Positions 45,827 through 55,471 are shown, counted from the first letter of the stretch. The stretch: 64,000 nucleotides of DNA from Chryseobacterium nepalense (GCF_023195755.1 NZ_CP096203.1:992001-1056000), one strand, 5' to 3'. Notes: a model not told the origin generated them from the letters alone. Numbers and translations: made by a program.

Positions 45827-46852
45827 TTATAAAGAAGGTTTTGCTCCAGGTCTCTGAGAGGTCGGATCGATTGCCATCATACAGTTTCTCACGATCGCTT
45901 TTTTAGCCAGATTAATTTTAAAGCTGTTATGTTCAAAACCTACCGCTCCCTGTAAAATAATATCTGCAGCGGCAGCAAAACTTTCAGCATTTGCCACTTT
46001 GTCCTTTAAAAATTCTTCAGCTTCTTGTACACGCCACGGTTTGTGTGAAACGCCGCCCAACGCAATTCTCGCTTCTTTAATCATTCCATTTTCAAGTTCC
46101 AGACCTGTCGCAACAGAAACCAGTGCAAATGCATAAGAACTTCGGTCCCTTAATTTCAGATAGGAATAATTCTTTGAAAATCCTTTCTCTGGCAGTTCAA
46201 TTCCTGTGATGACTTCCCCTTTTTTCAGATTATTGTCTATGTTTGGAGTATCTCCCGGAAGTCTGTGAAAATCTGAAAATTGTAATTTCCGGTCTCCATC
46301 TGGTCCCGATATATGAACAACTGCATCCAAAGCAGCAAGCGCAACACACATATCCGAAGGAAAAACAGCAATACAGTTTTCACTGTGGCCTAAAATAGCA
46401 TGAATACGGTTGTATCCTTTAATTGCAGAACATCCGGATCCGGGAGTTCTTTTATTGCAGGGAGTATTTATATCGTAAAAATAATAACATCTGGTGCGCT
46501 GTAATAAATTTCCACCGTTGGTCGCCATATTTCTGATCTGCGCCGAAGCTCCTGCCAGAATTGCTTTTGAAAGCAACGGATATTTTTCTTCAATAAGTGG
46601 ATGGTAGGCTGTATCCGCATTGGTCATTAAAGCGCCGATAAGAATTCCACCTTTATCAAGTTCAACAATATCACCTATTCCCTCAATTTTATTAATATCA
46701 ACTAAAGTTTCTGCCTCAGTAACAAAATATTTCATCAGATCGATAATATTGGTACCTCCGGCAATGATTTTGTTGTCTTCGTTTACATTGGTCAGTGAAA
46801 CTGCCTCATCAACACTGTACGCTTTTGTATAGGAAAAATTATTCATAAGCAC
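45827..46852 (-). CDS. FAD-binding subunit of molybdenum hydroxylase (PaoB-like), operon 2
   Basis: A 341-residue FAD subunit of the CoxM/XdhB type. IIAGGTNIIDLMK (residues 29-41) and ATNGGNLLQRT bind FAD. C122, C132, C141 and C160 lie in an insert (TRCYYFYDINTPCNKRTPGS) like that which holds an extra [4Fe-4S] cluster in E. coli PaoB. The start overlaps the 2Fe-2S gene by 14 bases, indicating coupled translation. Confidence 0.9.
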   Translation of the reverse strand: MLMNNFSYTKAYSVDEAVSLTNVNEDNKIIAGGTNIIDLMKYFVTEAETLVDINKIEGIGDIVELDKGGILIGALMTNADTAYHPLIEEKYPLLSKAILAGASAQIRNMATNGGNLLQRTRCYYFYDINTPCNKRTPGSGCSAIKGYNRIHAILGHSENCIAVFPSDMCVALAALDAVVHISGPDGDRKLQFSDFHRLPGDTPNIDNNLKKGEVITGIELPEKGFSKNYSYLKLRDRSSYAFALVSVATGLELENGMIKEARIALGGVSHKPWRVQEAEEFLKDKVANAESFAAAADIILQGAVGFEHNSFKINLAKKAIVRNCMMAIDPTSQRPGAKPSL

Positions 46853-47321
46853 CTTGTTTTACTGATAATACAGCGTTAATAATTCCTCTGTTGGCACCAC
46901 ATCTGCAAAGATTTCCACTCATCAGATCCTGAATTTCTTCGCGGGTATTCGCTTTGTTTTCATTTAATAATCCGATGGCACTGCAGATCTGTCCCGGAGT
47001 ACAGTATCCACACTGAAAAGCATCATGATCAATGAAAGCCTGTTGTACAGGATGTAGATTCTCACCATCTGAAATGCCCTCTATCGTTGTAATTTCAGCA
47101 TCAGCCTTCATCACACATAGACTCAGACAGCTTAGAACTCTTTTACCATCAATTAAAACGGTACACGCTCCACACTGTCCGTGGTCGCAGCCTTTTTTTG
47201 TTCCGGTAAAATGCAGATTCTCTCTGAGAGCATCAAGAAGTGATACCCAGGGAAGTACATCCAGATGATGTTCCTCTCCATTTACTTTTAGTGTAATAGA
47301 TTGTTTTCCGGTATTTGCCAT
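46839..47321 (-). CDS. 2Fe-2S subunit of molybdenum hydroxylase (PaoA-like, no Tat signal), operon 2
   Basis: A 160-residue subunit with the plant-ferredoxin cluster (C45, C50, C53 and C65 in GTKKGCDHGQCGAC ... LSC) and the helical cluster (C104, C107, C139 and C141 in FQCGYCTPG and SGNLCRCG). It passes electrons from the molybdenum site to FAD. Unlike the paralogue at 50732 it begins directly with the ferredoxin fold (MANTGKQSITLKVNG) and lacks a twin-arginine leader, so this complex should stay in the cytoplasm unless it borrows a signal. First gene of its operon. Confidence 0.93.
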   Translation of the reverse strand: MANTGKQSITLKVNGEEHHLDVLPWVSLLDALRENLHFTGTKKGCDHGQCGACTVLIDGKRVLSCLSLCVMKADAEITTIEGISDGENLHPVQQAFIDHDAFQCGYCTPGQICSAIGLLNENKANTREEIQDLMSGNLCRCGANRGIINAVLSVKQGAYE

Positions 47322-47512
47322 ATCTCTGTAATTTGGTTACCGGTATTGATACAAAAAAGAAACCGTTATCCATGAAAATGTCTTATCTAAGGCAGATTAA
47401 CTATTGGAAATGTTTAAATGTATTCAATCTAAATAAGAATAATGATTAAAAAAATATTCTGTAACCTTCAGATACAGAATATTTATATGATTGTAAAATT
47501 TGAAATGATAAT

Positions 47513-49741
47513 TTATCTGCGTGATAATGCCATAAGTATTTTATCTGGGGTAATGGGCAAATCTCTCATCCGTACACCGATAGCATTATAAATAGCATTG
47601 GCTATTGCGGGTGCCGTACCAATAATTCCCACTTCTCCGAGACCTTTGGCGCCGGAAGGATTGATATTCGGATCTGGTTTATGAATAAAATCAACCTCGA
47701 TAATGGGTGCATCAGCATTTACAGCAAAATGATATCCTGCCAGATCATTACCGATTAATGTTCCCAATTTTGCATCGATCTGGTTTTCTTCCATCAAAGC
47801 CATTCCGATACCACCAACCGCAGCTCCTGACATCTGATTTGCCGCAGCCTGACTGTTGATGATTTTTCCGCCATCTGCTACGACTGCCAGTTTTTCTATT
47901 TTCACTTTTCCGGTTCGCTTATTGACGCGGACTTTGCAAAAATGTGCCGCAGATGAACAGAAAGCAAATTTTTCACGCTCACTTCCCGGTTTTGATGCTA
48001 CTTCAAGACGTATTTCAGTCAGATTATTCTTTTCAAATAATTCGTCATACGAAACAGAAACTTTAGAATTATTTTTTAAACTGATGCCTGTATCCGAAAG
48101 AATAATATTTTCAATAGCCACCCCTTTAAAGCTTTGATTAACTGACGATGCATATTCTGCCAGCTTTTGTTTTAATTGATTGCTCGCGTCGTAAACCGCT
48201 CCGCTTACAGAAGACAGCCCTGTACTTCCGCCCTGGCTTGGTGCGGGAGGAAGTGCTGAATTTCCAAGCTCTATACTGATTTTATCTTTTGAAATCCCGG
48301 TAATTTCGTGTGCGATATTCTGCATTCCGGTTCCCGTACCGGTTCCGATGTCGGTCATTGCCGTCTGGACAGTGATGGCGCCATTTTTGTGCATGATAAT
48401 AGCTGCTTTTGCTTCTCTTCTTCCCGCATTCCACATTCCGACAGCCATTCCGTAGCCAATATACCAATCTCCATCACTAACAGTGGCGGGAGTTGATTTT
48501 CTGGCCTTCCATCCGATCATTTCAGCGCCTTTTTTTAAACCTTCATCGAGAAAATGGGTAGACCACGGTAGATTGGAATCAGGGTGTTTTTCCAGTGAGA
48601 TATTTTTTAACCGCAGCTCTACAGGATCCATTTTAAGCTTGTAAGATAATTCATCTATGGCAGATTCTAAAGCAAATACCCCGGTACAGTCACCCGGGCC
48701 GCGCATCCACGTTGGAGTACTTAAATTTAAAGGAACACTTGCAGCTTCTGTCTTTAGATTGGGAAATTTATAAATTAACCTCGTCACACGGGTAATACCA
48801 TCATTAAAGTTTTCATATACTGAAGTTTCGTTCTTCGCCTGATGTAAAATTCCTAAAAGGTTTCCCGACTGATCTGATCCTACCTTAATTCTTTGCCAGG
48901 AAGCCGGTCTGTATCCTGTCGCTGCAAACATCTGCGGACGGGTGAGCATGAGCTTTACAGGACGCCCGACCTGTTTGGCAGCCATCACTGAAGCTAAAAC
49001 GTGGGGCCAGACTCTTAATCCGGAACCGAAACCACCGCCTACAAATTCACTGAATACTTCTATATTTTTTTCAGGAAGTTCAAATAATTTGGCAAAGGTT
49101 TTCTGAACATTGTTTACCCCCTGGTTTTTATCATAAAGACGTAAGCTGTCATTTCCTGTCCAGTGGGCAATCGTAGCGTGCATTTCCATAGGATTGTGCA
49201 CATCTGCTTTAATATTGTATTGCTCATCTACCATGAACGGTAAATTTTGCCAGCTGTCAACGCTTCCTCTTTCTTTTCCTTCTGCTTTTAAAGCAACGGA
49301 TTCTTTCTCAGAATCAAAATCCACCGCAAAACGGTCTTTCTGATATTGAGCTTCTACCAATGATGCTGCGAAAGTCGCGTCTTCCAACGTTTCGGCGATA
49401 ACCATTGCAATAGGCTGACCTTTGAAAAATATTTTATCCGTATGAAAAATTGGTAAGCCAAATTTTGCTTCTTTGATTTTTTCTTCACTTGCCAACCCCG
49501 GCACCGAAGGTTTATGCAGATGGGTAATGATATCAATAACACCTTCCACTTCTTTGGCTTTATCAACCAATATCGATTGTATTTTACCGGAAGGCACCGT
49601 ACTGTTTACCAGAACAGCATAACACACGTTTTTTACCTCATATTCGGCAGCATATTTACCGATTCCGGTCACTTTTTCTACCCCTTCAACGCGTCCTTCT
49701 GGTCTTTTAGACTTGATTTTCAATAATTCGAGTAATCCCAT
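47513..49741 (-). CDS. Xanthine-dehydrogenase-family molybdopterin-binding subunit (PaoC-like), operon 1
   Basis: A 742-residue paralogue of the subunit at 43562, with GRVEGVEKVTGIGKYAAEYE, FVGGGFGSG, QGGSTGLSSVSGA and active-site Glu E703 (AKGLGEVGIIGTAP). The middle and substrate-channel regions differ considerably from the other copy, suggesting a different substrate. It lies in the operon whose small subunit has a Tat signal, so the heterotrimer is probably exported folded to the periplasm as in E. coli PaoABC. Confidence 0.9.
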   Translation of the reverse strand: MGLLELLKIKSKRPEGRVEGVEKVTGIGKYAAEYEVKNVCYAVLVNSTVPSGKIQSILVDKAKEVEGVIDIITHLHKPSVPGLASEEKIKEAKFGLPIFHTDKIFFKGQPIAMVIAETLEDATFAASLVEAQYQKDRFAVDFDSEKESVALKAEGKERGSVDSWQNLPFMVDEQYNIKADVHNPMEMHATIAHWTGNDSLRLYDKNQGVNNVQKTFAKLFELPEKNIEVFSEFVGGGFGSGLRVWPHVLASVMAAKQVGRPVKLMLTRPQMFAATGYRPASWQRIKVGSDQSGNLLGILHQAKNETSVYENFNDGITRVTRLIYKFPNLKTEAASVPLNLSTPTWMRGPGDCTGVFALESAIDELSYKLKMDPVELRLKNISLEKHPDSNLPWSTHFLDEGLKKGAEMIGWKARKSTPATVSDGDWYIGYGMAVGMWNAGRREAKAAIIMHKNGAITVQTAMTDIGTGTGTGMQNIAHEITGISKDKISIELGNSALPPAPSQGGSTGLSSVSGAVYDASNQLKQKLAEYASSVNQSFKGVAIENIILSDTGISLKNNSKVSVSYDELFEKNNLTEIRLEVASKPGSEREKFAFCSSAAHFCKVRVNKRTGKVKIEKLAVVADGGKIINSQAAANQMSGAAVGGIGMALMEENQIDAKLGTLIGNDLAGYHFAVNADAPIIEVDFIHKPDPNINPSGAKGLGEVGIIGTAPAIANAIYNAIGVRMRDLPITPDKILMALSRR

Positions 49742-49767
49742 AATTGTTACTTTTTAATTTTCCACCC

Positions 49768-50745
49768 TTATTGATTGACACAATTTTGTAATGCTGTTAC
49801 CATCGCTCCCTGAAGCATCGGAATCTTATAGCCGTTCTCAGACAGTGGTTTCAAATCTTTGGTTGCCAATCTTGCTGCTGCCTCAAAGACATCTGTTGTA
49901 GCGCGTTTGCCATTCAGAAATTTTTCCACGTCAAACCAACGCCAGGGTTTATGTGCCACGCCTCCTGAAGCCAGGCGTGCATTTTTTATTGTTTTTCCGT
50001 CAAGATCCAGTGCTGCTGCGACAGAAACCAAGGCAAATGCATATGAAGTTCTGTCTCTTACTTTCACATAGGCAGAATGTTTCCAGAATGCATTATCCGG
50101 AACTTCAATATTCGTTATTATGGCATCCTGCGGTAAATTATTATCCAGCCAGGGCGTATCTTCCGGCAACTTATGAAAATCCTTAAATGGTATTTTAATT
50201 TCTTTCTCATCCTTTGTCTGAGCGGTTACGGTTGCATCCAATGCAGCTAAAGCCACACAAAAATCTGAAGGATGAACCGCAACACACTGATTATTATATC
50301 CTGCAACAGCACTCATCCGGTTTGCACCATCAATGGCACTGCAACCGCTATTGGGTTTTCTTTTGTTACAGGGCGTTGTAACATCATAAAAATAAGGACA
50401 TCTGGTTCGTTGCAACAGATTTCCCGCTGAACTTGCCATATTTCTGATCTGCGGTGAAGCACCCGCCAAAATAGCTTTTGAAATGAGAGGAAATCTTTCC
50501 GTCACATCTTTACTGTTTGCCACTTTGGTGTTACTTGCCATTGCACCAATCTGCAATTTGTTATTCTGATGATTTACTGTATCAGATAATGCTGTGGTTA
50601 CATCAATCAGCACTTCCGGTTGGGCAATATTTTTCTTCATCAGATCTACCAGATTCGTTCCGCCTGCAATAAACTGACTGACTGCTGATTTCATGGCAGA
50701 AGCTTCAGTATCAGATTTTACTTTTTCAAAATTAAACGGTCTCAT
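49768..50745 (-). CDS. FAD-binding subunit of molybdenum hydroxylase (PaoB-like), operon 1
   Basis: A 325-residue FAD subunit with FIAGGTNLVDLMKK and ASSAGNLLQRT. Cysteines C116, C126, C135 and C154 (TRCPYFYDVTTPCNKRKPNS) match the PaoB-type extra [4Fe-4S] site. I take the ATG at 50745 (MRPFNFEKVK) as start: it gives the same 14-base overlap with the small-subunit gene as in the sister operon, while the ATG at 50775 would give 44 bases and an unaligned 10-residue extension. Confidence 0.88.
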   Translation of the reverse strand: MRPFNFEKVKSDTEASAMKSAVSQFIAGGTNLVDLMKKNIAQPEVLIDVTTALSDTVNHQNNKLQIGAMASNTKVANSKDVTERFPLISKAILAGASPQIRNMASSAGNLLQRTRCPYFYDVTTPCNKRKPNSGCSAIDGANRMSAVAGYNNQCVAVHPSDFCVALAALDATVTAQTKDEKEIKIPFKDFHKLPEDTPWLDNNLPQDAIITNIEVPDNAFWKHSAYVKVRDRTSYAFALVSVAAALDLDGKTIKNARLASGGVAHKPWRWFDVEKFLNGKRATTDVFEAAARLATKDLKPLSENGYKIPMLQGAMVTALQNCVNQ

Positions 50746-51334
50746 GGGCTGCAACTTTTTGAATGGATTGAACAATTCCGTTATACGCTCCGCAACGGCA
50801 AAGATTACCGCTCATATATTCTTTAATCTCCTCTACAGAACCTGTGTGGCCTTCCTTCACGCACGCAACGGCCGACATAATCTGTCCCGGCGTACAATAC
50901 CCGCACTGAAAGCCGTCACATTCAATAAATGCTTTCTGCATCGGATGAAGCTCATCTCCGTTTGCCAGACCTTCAATCGTTGTGATCTCTTTTCCCTGGG
51001 CCATAGCCGCCAGTGTAAGGCAACTCAATGCCCTTTCACCGTTAATATGGATGGTACAGGCACCGCACTGTCCGTGGTCGCAGCCTTTTTTAGACCCTGT
51101 AAGATTTAACTGTTCTCTGAACAAATCCAATAAGGTAGTTCTCGTATCAACATAAAGCGTATGACTTTTTTTATTGATGGAAAGCGTAAGCCTGGATACG
51201 TTTTTCTTTGGAACAAGATACTGCTTTACATCCTGATAGAATGCTTTCACTGAAGACGGAATAGCCATAAAACCGGCTAGCAATCCGGAGACTTTGAGGA
51301 AGTTTCTCCTACTGTATTGTCCTTTCAATTCCAT
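50732..51334 (-). CDS. 2Fe-2S subunit of molybdenum hydroxylase with Tat signal (PaoA-like), operon 1
   Basis: A 200-residue subunit. Residues 8-14 (SRRNFLK) are a twin-arginine motif followed by a hydrophobic stretch (VSGLLAGFMAIPSSVKA), so the assembled complex should be exported by Tat. The two clusters use C85, C90, C93 and C105 and C144, C147, C179 and C181. First gene of an operon divergent from the xdhC/moa operon; the 252-base gap holds direct repeats and a promoter for the other side. Confidence 0.94.
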   Translation of the reverse strand: MELKGQYSRRNFLKVSGLLAGFMAIPSSVKAFYQDVKQYLVPKKNVSRLTLSINKKSHTLYVDTRTTLLDLFREQLNLTGSKKGCDHGQCGACTIHINGERALSCLTLAAMAQGKEITTIEGLANGDELHPMQKAFIECDGFQCGYCTPGQIMSAVACVKEGHTGSVEEIKEYMSGNLCRCGAYNGIVQSIQKVAAHETV

Positions 51335-51423
51335 AAGTTATTTTTTTTCAATATAGTATTAAATGGTATGTGGATTAGGTTTTAACAAATATCATCAAAT
51401 ATTATTACAAATCAATGATACAC

Positions 51424-51455
51424 ATTACAGTTTTATATACCAATATTACAGTTTT
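51424..51455. promoter_or_regulatory. Direct repeats with 21-bp period, possible LytTR-type operator
   Basis: ATTACAGTTTT occurs at 51424-51434 and again at 51445-51455, exactly 21 bases apart (two helical turns). The core (A)CAGTT fits most of the LytTR half-site pattern [TA][AC][CA]GTTN[AG][TG]. It lies about 40-70 bases upstream of the -7 element of the moa operon, a normal activator position. The regulator is not in the window. Confidence 0.4.
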
Positions 51456-51491
51456 TAATTAAGGGTTCTAAAAAAACAGATATTATTTATG

Positions 51492-51499
51492 TAAATTTG
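51492..51499 (+). promoter_or_regulatory. -7 element of the xdhC/moa operon
   Basis: TAAATTTG matches TAnnTTTG, 87 bases before the xdhC ATG. No good TTG -33 box was seen, in line with activator dependence. Confidence 0.4.
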
Positions 51500-51586
51500 A
51501 ATATATAATAACTTTTTAATGATTTTACCTCAACAAAAATCATACTCAAGTTTTAAAATAATGATTAATCCATAAAATGTATTCTG

Positions 51587-52705
51587 ATGAAAGAGATCAA
51601 TGATATTGTAAAAGCTTATAAAAAAGCACAGATTAATGGGTTAAAAGCAGCTCTGGCAACAGTTGTAAAAGTGGAAGGTTCCTCTTACCGGCAAGCCGGA
51701 GCAAGAATGTTGGTTACTGAAGATGGACAACTTACCGGTGCCATCAGTGGAGGATGTCTGGAGGGAGATGCCCTGAGAAAAGCATTGCTTGCCATCCATC
51801 AGAAAGACAACAAACTCATCACTTATGATACCAGTAATCCGGATGATGTCGAATTTGGAGTCCAGTTGGGCTGTAATGGGATTGTCCATATTCTTTTCGA
51901 ATATATTGATGAAAACTCCTCTCAAAATCATATCTCCCTTTTAGAAAAGACAACTGAAAACAGGAATGAATCTGTCATCGCAACCCTATTTTCACTGGAA
52001 AAGAGAAATAAGCAGACGGGAACTATCGGATTGATGAAAAAGGAAAGTACGATGATATCAGACTCTGGTTGTATTTCAGAAAGTGAGCTGAATCATTTTT
52101 ATTCAGAAGTTTTAGAAAAAAAACAAAACCTACTTGCCAAACATTCATCGAATGAAATTTTACTGCAATATATTCCTCCGCAGACAACATTGATCATTGC
52201 AGGAGCCGGAAATGATGTTAAACCTTTGGTGGAAACCGCTTCTATTTTAGGCTGGAAAACAGTAATTGCAGACGGAAGAGCAACGCATGCCCTGAAAAAG
52301 AGATTTCCACTCGCCGATGAAGTATTGCTTGCAACACCCGAAGAAATTATCAAAAACATAGAGATTGATGAAGCAACGGTTTTTGTTCTGATGACCCACA
52401 ATTACAATTATGATCTCGATTTGCTGAAGCTCATTATTCATCAACCTGTACAATACATCGGATTATTAGGACCAAAAACTAGGTTCAACAGAATGATGGA
52501 CGATCTTAAAAATTCAGGAATTGAATTAGGTGAAAAAGAATTAAATAAACTTTTTGGTCCGGTTGGAATAGATATTGGTGCTGAAACGTCGGAAGAAATT
52601 GCGATTTCCGTCATTGCAGAGATCAAAGCGGTCTTAAGCGGAAAAAAAGGTTCATCGCTACGGGATAAACCGGAAAAAATGCATACTGATATTCTCAGTA
52701 TATAA
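51587..52705 (+). CDS. XdhC/CoxI family molybdenum-hydroxylase maturation protein
   Basis: A 372-residue chaperone. The N-terminal XdhC_CoxI domain (ALATVVKVEGSSYRQAGARM and GAISGGCLEGDALRKA) and the C-terminal Rossmann domain (LIIAGAGNDVKPLVETASIL, IGLLGPKTRF) are complete. XdhC/PaoD proteins bind the mature (sulfurated) cofactor and insert it into XDH-family subunits, here presumably both PaoC-like proteins on the opposite strand. First gene of the Moco operon and 8 bases upstream of moaA. Confidence 0.92.
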   Translation: MKEINDIVKAYKKAQINGLKAALATVVKVEGSSYRQAGARMLVTEDGQLTGAISGGCLEGDALRKALLAIHQKDNKLITYDTSNPDDVEFGVQLGCNGIVHILFEYIDENSSQNHISLLEKTTENRNESVIATLFSLEKRNKQTGTIGLMKKESTMISDSGCISESELNHFYSEVLEKKQNLLAKHSSNEILLQYIPPQTTLIIAGAGNDVKPLVETASILGWKTVIADGRATHALKKRFPLADEVLLATPEEIIKNIEIDEATVFVLMTHNYNYDLDLLKLIIHQPVQYIGLLGPKTRFNRMMDDLKNSGIELGEKELNKLFGPVGIDIGAETSEEIAISVIAEIKAVLSGKKGSSLRDKPEKMHTDILSI

Positions 52706-52712
52706 AAAAATT

Positions 52713-53693
52713 ATGATAACAGATCAATTCGGAAGAACCCATAATTATCTTCGGATATCTTTAACAGACAATTGTAACCTGCGTTGCTTCTACTGTATGC
52801 CGGAAGAAAATTATGATTTCACACCGCATTCAAAACTGATGCAGGCTGATGAAATTGATACCATTGCCCGATTATTTGTACAGCACGGTGTCAATAAAAT
52901 CAGACTTACCGGTGGGGAGCCGTTTGTGAGAAAGGATGCTTCAAAGATCATTAGAAATCTGGGCAAACTGCCTGTACAATTGACGTGTACCACCAACGGA
53001 ATTCGTATTGATGATATGCTTCCCGAAATTATTCAGTCTAATTTTCACAGCATTAATATCAGCCTTGATACTTTACAAAAGGAAAAATTCCTTAAGATTA
53101 CCCGTCGCGATTACTTTGACCGCGTCCTCAGAAATATTGATCTGTTGCTGCAGCACAACATCAAAACCAAAATCAATGTTGTTGCCATGAAAGAGATTAA
53201 TGACGATGAAATTTCAGATTTTATCGCTTTTACAAAAGATCATCCTGTAGAAATGCGGTTTATAGAGTTTATGCCTTTTAGCGGAAACAGATGGACCAGC
53301 AATCAGGTCATGACTCAGAAAGACATTCTGGATATCATCAGGGAAAAATATGATTTTATTCCTCAGCCAATGGGTTTTCATGATACCGCGAAGCAATTTA
53401 GCATTAATGGTCACAAAGGAAGCTTTTCAATTATCAGTACAATGAGCGAGCCATTTTGCAGTGGCTGCAATAGAATCAGACTTACCGCAGATGGAAAATT
53501 AAAAAACTGCCTGTTTTCAAAAAAAGAAACCGATCTTCTCACACCTTTACGAAACGGTGAAGATATTTTACCGATTATAGAATCTGCGATCTGGTCGAAA
53601 GCAAAAACGCAAGGCGGACAACTGAATGAACAATTCGAAAAAATAAATGCTTCCATCATTCAGAACAGAAGTATGATCAATATTGGCGGATAA
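52713..53693 (+). CDS. moaA: GTP 3',8-cyclase MoaA
   Basis: A 326-residue radical-SAM enzyme that converts GTP to 3',8-cyclo-7,8-dihydro-GTP, the first step of molybdopterin synthesis. The SAM cluster uses C21, C25 and C28 (CNLRCFYC), the second cluster C249, C252 and C266 (FCSGCNRIRLTADGKLKNC), and the protein ends in the conserved Gly-Gly (MINIGG). Its stop TAA shares its last A with the ATG of the next gene. Confidence 0.97.
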   Translation: MITDQFGRTHNYLRISLTDNCNLRCFYCMPEENYDFTPHSKLMQADEIDTIARLFVQHGVNKIRLTGGEPFVRKDASKIIRNLGKLPVQLTCTTNGIRIDDMLPEIIQSNFHSINISLDTLQKEKFLKITRRDYFDRVLRNIDLLLQHNIKTKINVVAMKEINDDEISDFIAFTKDHPVEMRFIEFMPFSGNRWTSNQVMTQKDILDIIREKYDFIPQPMGFHDTAKQFSINGHKGSFSIISTMSEPFCSGCNRIRLTADGKLKNCLFSKKETDLLTPLRNGEDILPIIESAIWSKAKTQGGQLNEQFEKINASIIQNRSMINIGG

Positions 53694-54289
53694 TGAAAAA
53701 TACAGGCATTATATTACTGGCAGCAGGAAATTCTTCGAGAATGGGATCTCCGAAACAGCTTTTGATGTATCAGGGAAAAACATTTTTAGAAAGAATAATT
53801 GATACTGCTTTAGAAATATTTGATCCGAATCACATTGTTTTGGTTCTTGGAGCCTGTCATCATGAAATATCTTCTGTCATTAAAAATAAAAATATACACA
53901 TTGTTATCAATGAAAACTGGGAATCAGGAATGGCTTCCTCTATACAATCAGGAATGAAAGCACTGTCCGGTTTTTTTCCGGAAATGGAAGGATGTTTTAT
54001 TTCAGTTTGTGATCAGCCTTATCTTACGGGTGATTTATTTTCAAAAATGCTTCAGTTGAAGGAGACTTCAGAAAAGGAAATTGTTGTCGCAAAATATGCC
54101 GATACATTAGGCGTTCCGGCTTTATTTTCAAAAAAATATTTTAAACAATTAATGGAACTTACCGGTAAACAGGGTGCCAAAAAAATTATTCAGCAGAATA
54201 TGAACGATGTGGAATCTTTTGAGTTTGAAAAAGGTGCTGTTGACATTGATACTCCGTCAGATTATAATCATTTAAAAAACAAACCATGA
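53693..54289 (+). CDS. Molybdenum cofactor cytidylyltransferase-like nucleotidyltransferase (MocA-like)
   Basis: A 198-residue nucleotidyltransferase. The N-terminal loop ILLAAGNSSRMGSPKQLLMY is the MobA/MocA nucleotide-binding motif, followed by SGMASSIQSGM and the metal-binding CDQPYLT. The DQP form and the context of an XdhC gene favour MocA, which makes molybdopterin cytosine dinucleotide for XDH/PaoABC enzymes; a separate MobA is encoded at 60223. Joined to moaA by a one-base overlap and to moeA by four bases. Confidence 0.85.
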   Translation: MKNTGIILLAAGNSSRMGSPKQLLMYQGKTFLERIIDTALEIFDPNHIVLVLGACHHEISSVIKNKNIHIVINENWESGMASSIQSGMKALSGFFPEMEGCFISVCDQPYLTGDLFSKMLQLKETSEKEIVVAKYADTLGVPALFSKKYFKQLMELTGKQGAKKIIQQNMNDVESFEFEKGAVDIDTPSDYNHLKNKP

Positions 54290-55461
54290 TAAGTGTAGAG
54301 GAAGCAAAAAAAATAATTGAACAAAATATCCCTGAAAAGAAAACTCAGATTCTTCCTTTGAAAGAAGCATTTGGATATACAACTGCAGAAGATATTTATT
54401 CAAAATATGATATCCCGAATTTTTCACAATCCTCGATGGACGGTTATGCGATTCGTTTTGAAGATAGAGATATAAAGCTAAAAATCACAGGCGAAATGCA
54501 GGCCGGATCAACAGAACAGTTTCATCTTGAAAAAGGAACTGCCTGCCGTATTTTCACAGGAGCTCCGCTTCCTATCGGCGCAGATACCATTGTTATGCAG
54601 GAAAAAGCCCTCATTGAAAACGGATATCTCACGGTGAATGACACCGAACTCGAAAAAGGTTTGCATGTACGAAATGCCGGAAGCGATGCTAAAAAAAATA
54701 CCGTTGCGATCAGTTCAGGAAGTTGTCTTTCAGCCGCCGCGATCGGATATCTTGCCGGAATCGGATGTACGGAAGTCAAGGTTTTTGCTGCTCCATCGGT
54801 TTCGTTAATTCTTACGGGAAACGAACTCGTACAACCGGGAGAAAATTTAAATTTCGGGCAGGTTTACGAATCTAATTCTTATCAGCTTGAAAGCGTTTTA
54901 AAACAATGTGGAATTAAAATTATTGAAAGCTTTTGGGTAAAAGATGATCCTTCAGAAGTTGAAAAAACGCTGGATCTGGCCATTTCCAAAACCGATATTG
55001 TGATTTTGGTAGGTGGCGTGAGTGTAGGCGATTACGATTTTGTGATTGATGCCACAAAACAATGTGGTGTTGAACAGAAATTTCATAAAATAAAACAAAA
55101 ACCCGGTAAACCATTTTATTTTGGAACCAAAGGAGAAAAACTCGTTTTCGGATTACCCGGAAATCCGTCATCGGCATTGACCTGTTTTTATTTATACATT
55201 GCGCCTTTACTTTCAGAAATGATGAAACGTCCGGCGATTACGGAGAAAACCAATGCAACTTCCACTTCTTCGTATGGAAAGAAAACCGGTCTTACCCATT
55301 TCCTGAAAGCAACCTATGAAAACGGAAAAGTAACGCCGCTTCACGCACAGGAATCGTATCGTCTTCAGTCTTTTGCAGAAGCCAATTGCCTGATGATTTT
55401 ACCGGAAGATTCTGAAGGCTGTAAAAAAGATGACGTGGTTGAAATTATACTGCTAAAATAG
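54286..55461 (+). CDS. moeA: Molybdopterin molybdotransferase MoeA
   Basis: A 391-residue MoeA that inserts molybdate into adenylated molybdopterin. Signature segments are FSQSSMDGYAIRFED, GAPLPIGADTIVMQE, the MogA-like domain with LTGNELVQPGE, LVGGVSVGDYDFV and GLPGNPSSALTCFYLY, and the C-terminal beta domain. The start overlaps the cytidylyltransferase stop by 4 bases (ATGA). Confidence 0.96.
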   Translation: MISVEEAKKIIEQNIPEKKTQILPLKEAFGYTTAEDIYSKYDIPNFSQSSMDGYAIRFEDRDIKLKITGEMQAGSTEQFHLEKGTACRIFTGAPLPIGADTIVMQEKALIENGYLTVNDTELEKGLHVRNAGSDAKKNTVAISSGSCLSAAAIGYLAGIGCTEVKVFAAPSVSLILTGNELVQPGENLNFGQVYESNSYQLESVLKQCGIKIIESFWVKDDPSEVEKTLDLAISKTDIVILVGGVSVGDYDFVIDATKQCGVEQKFHKIKQKPGKPFYFGTKGEKLVFGLPGNPSSALTCFYLYIAPLLSEMMKRPAITEKTNATSTSSYGKKTGLTHFLKATYENGKVTPLHAQESYRLQSFAEANCLMILPEDSEGCKKDDVVEIILLK

Positions 55462-55471
55462 AAATCACGCA

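Noticed and set aside
47856..48496. Plus-strand frames inside the PaoC-like gene
   Set aside because: Antisense to a strongly conserved coding sequence, with composition explained by the opposite strand.
51335..51586. Moco riboswitch upstream of the moa operon
   Set aside because: No recognisable Moco-RNA helices were seen; only direct repeats and a -7 element stood out.
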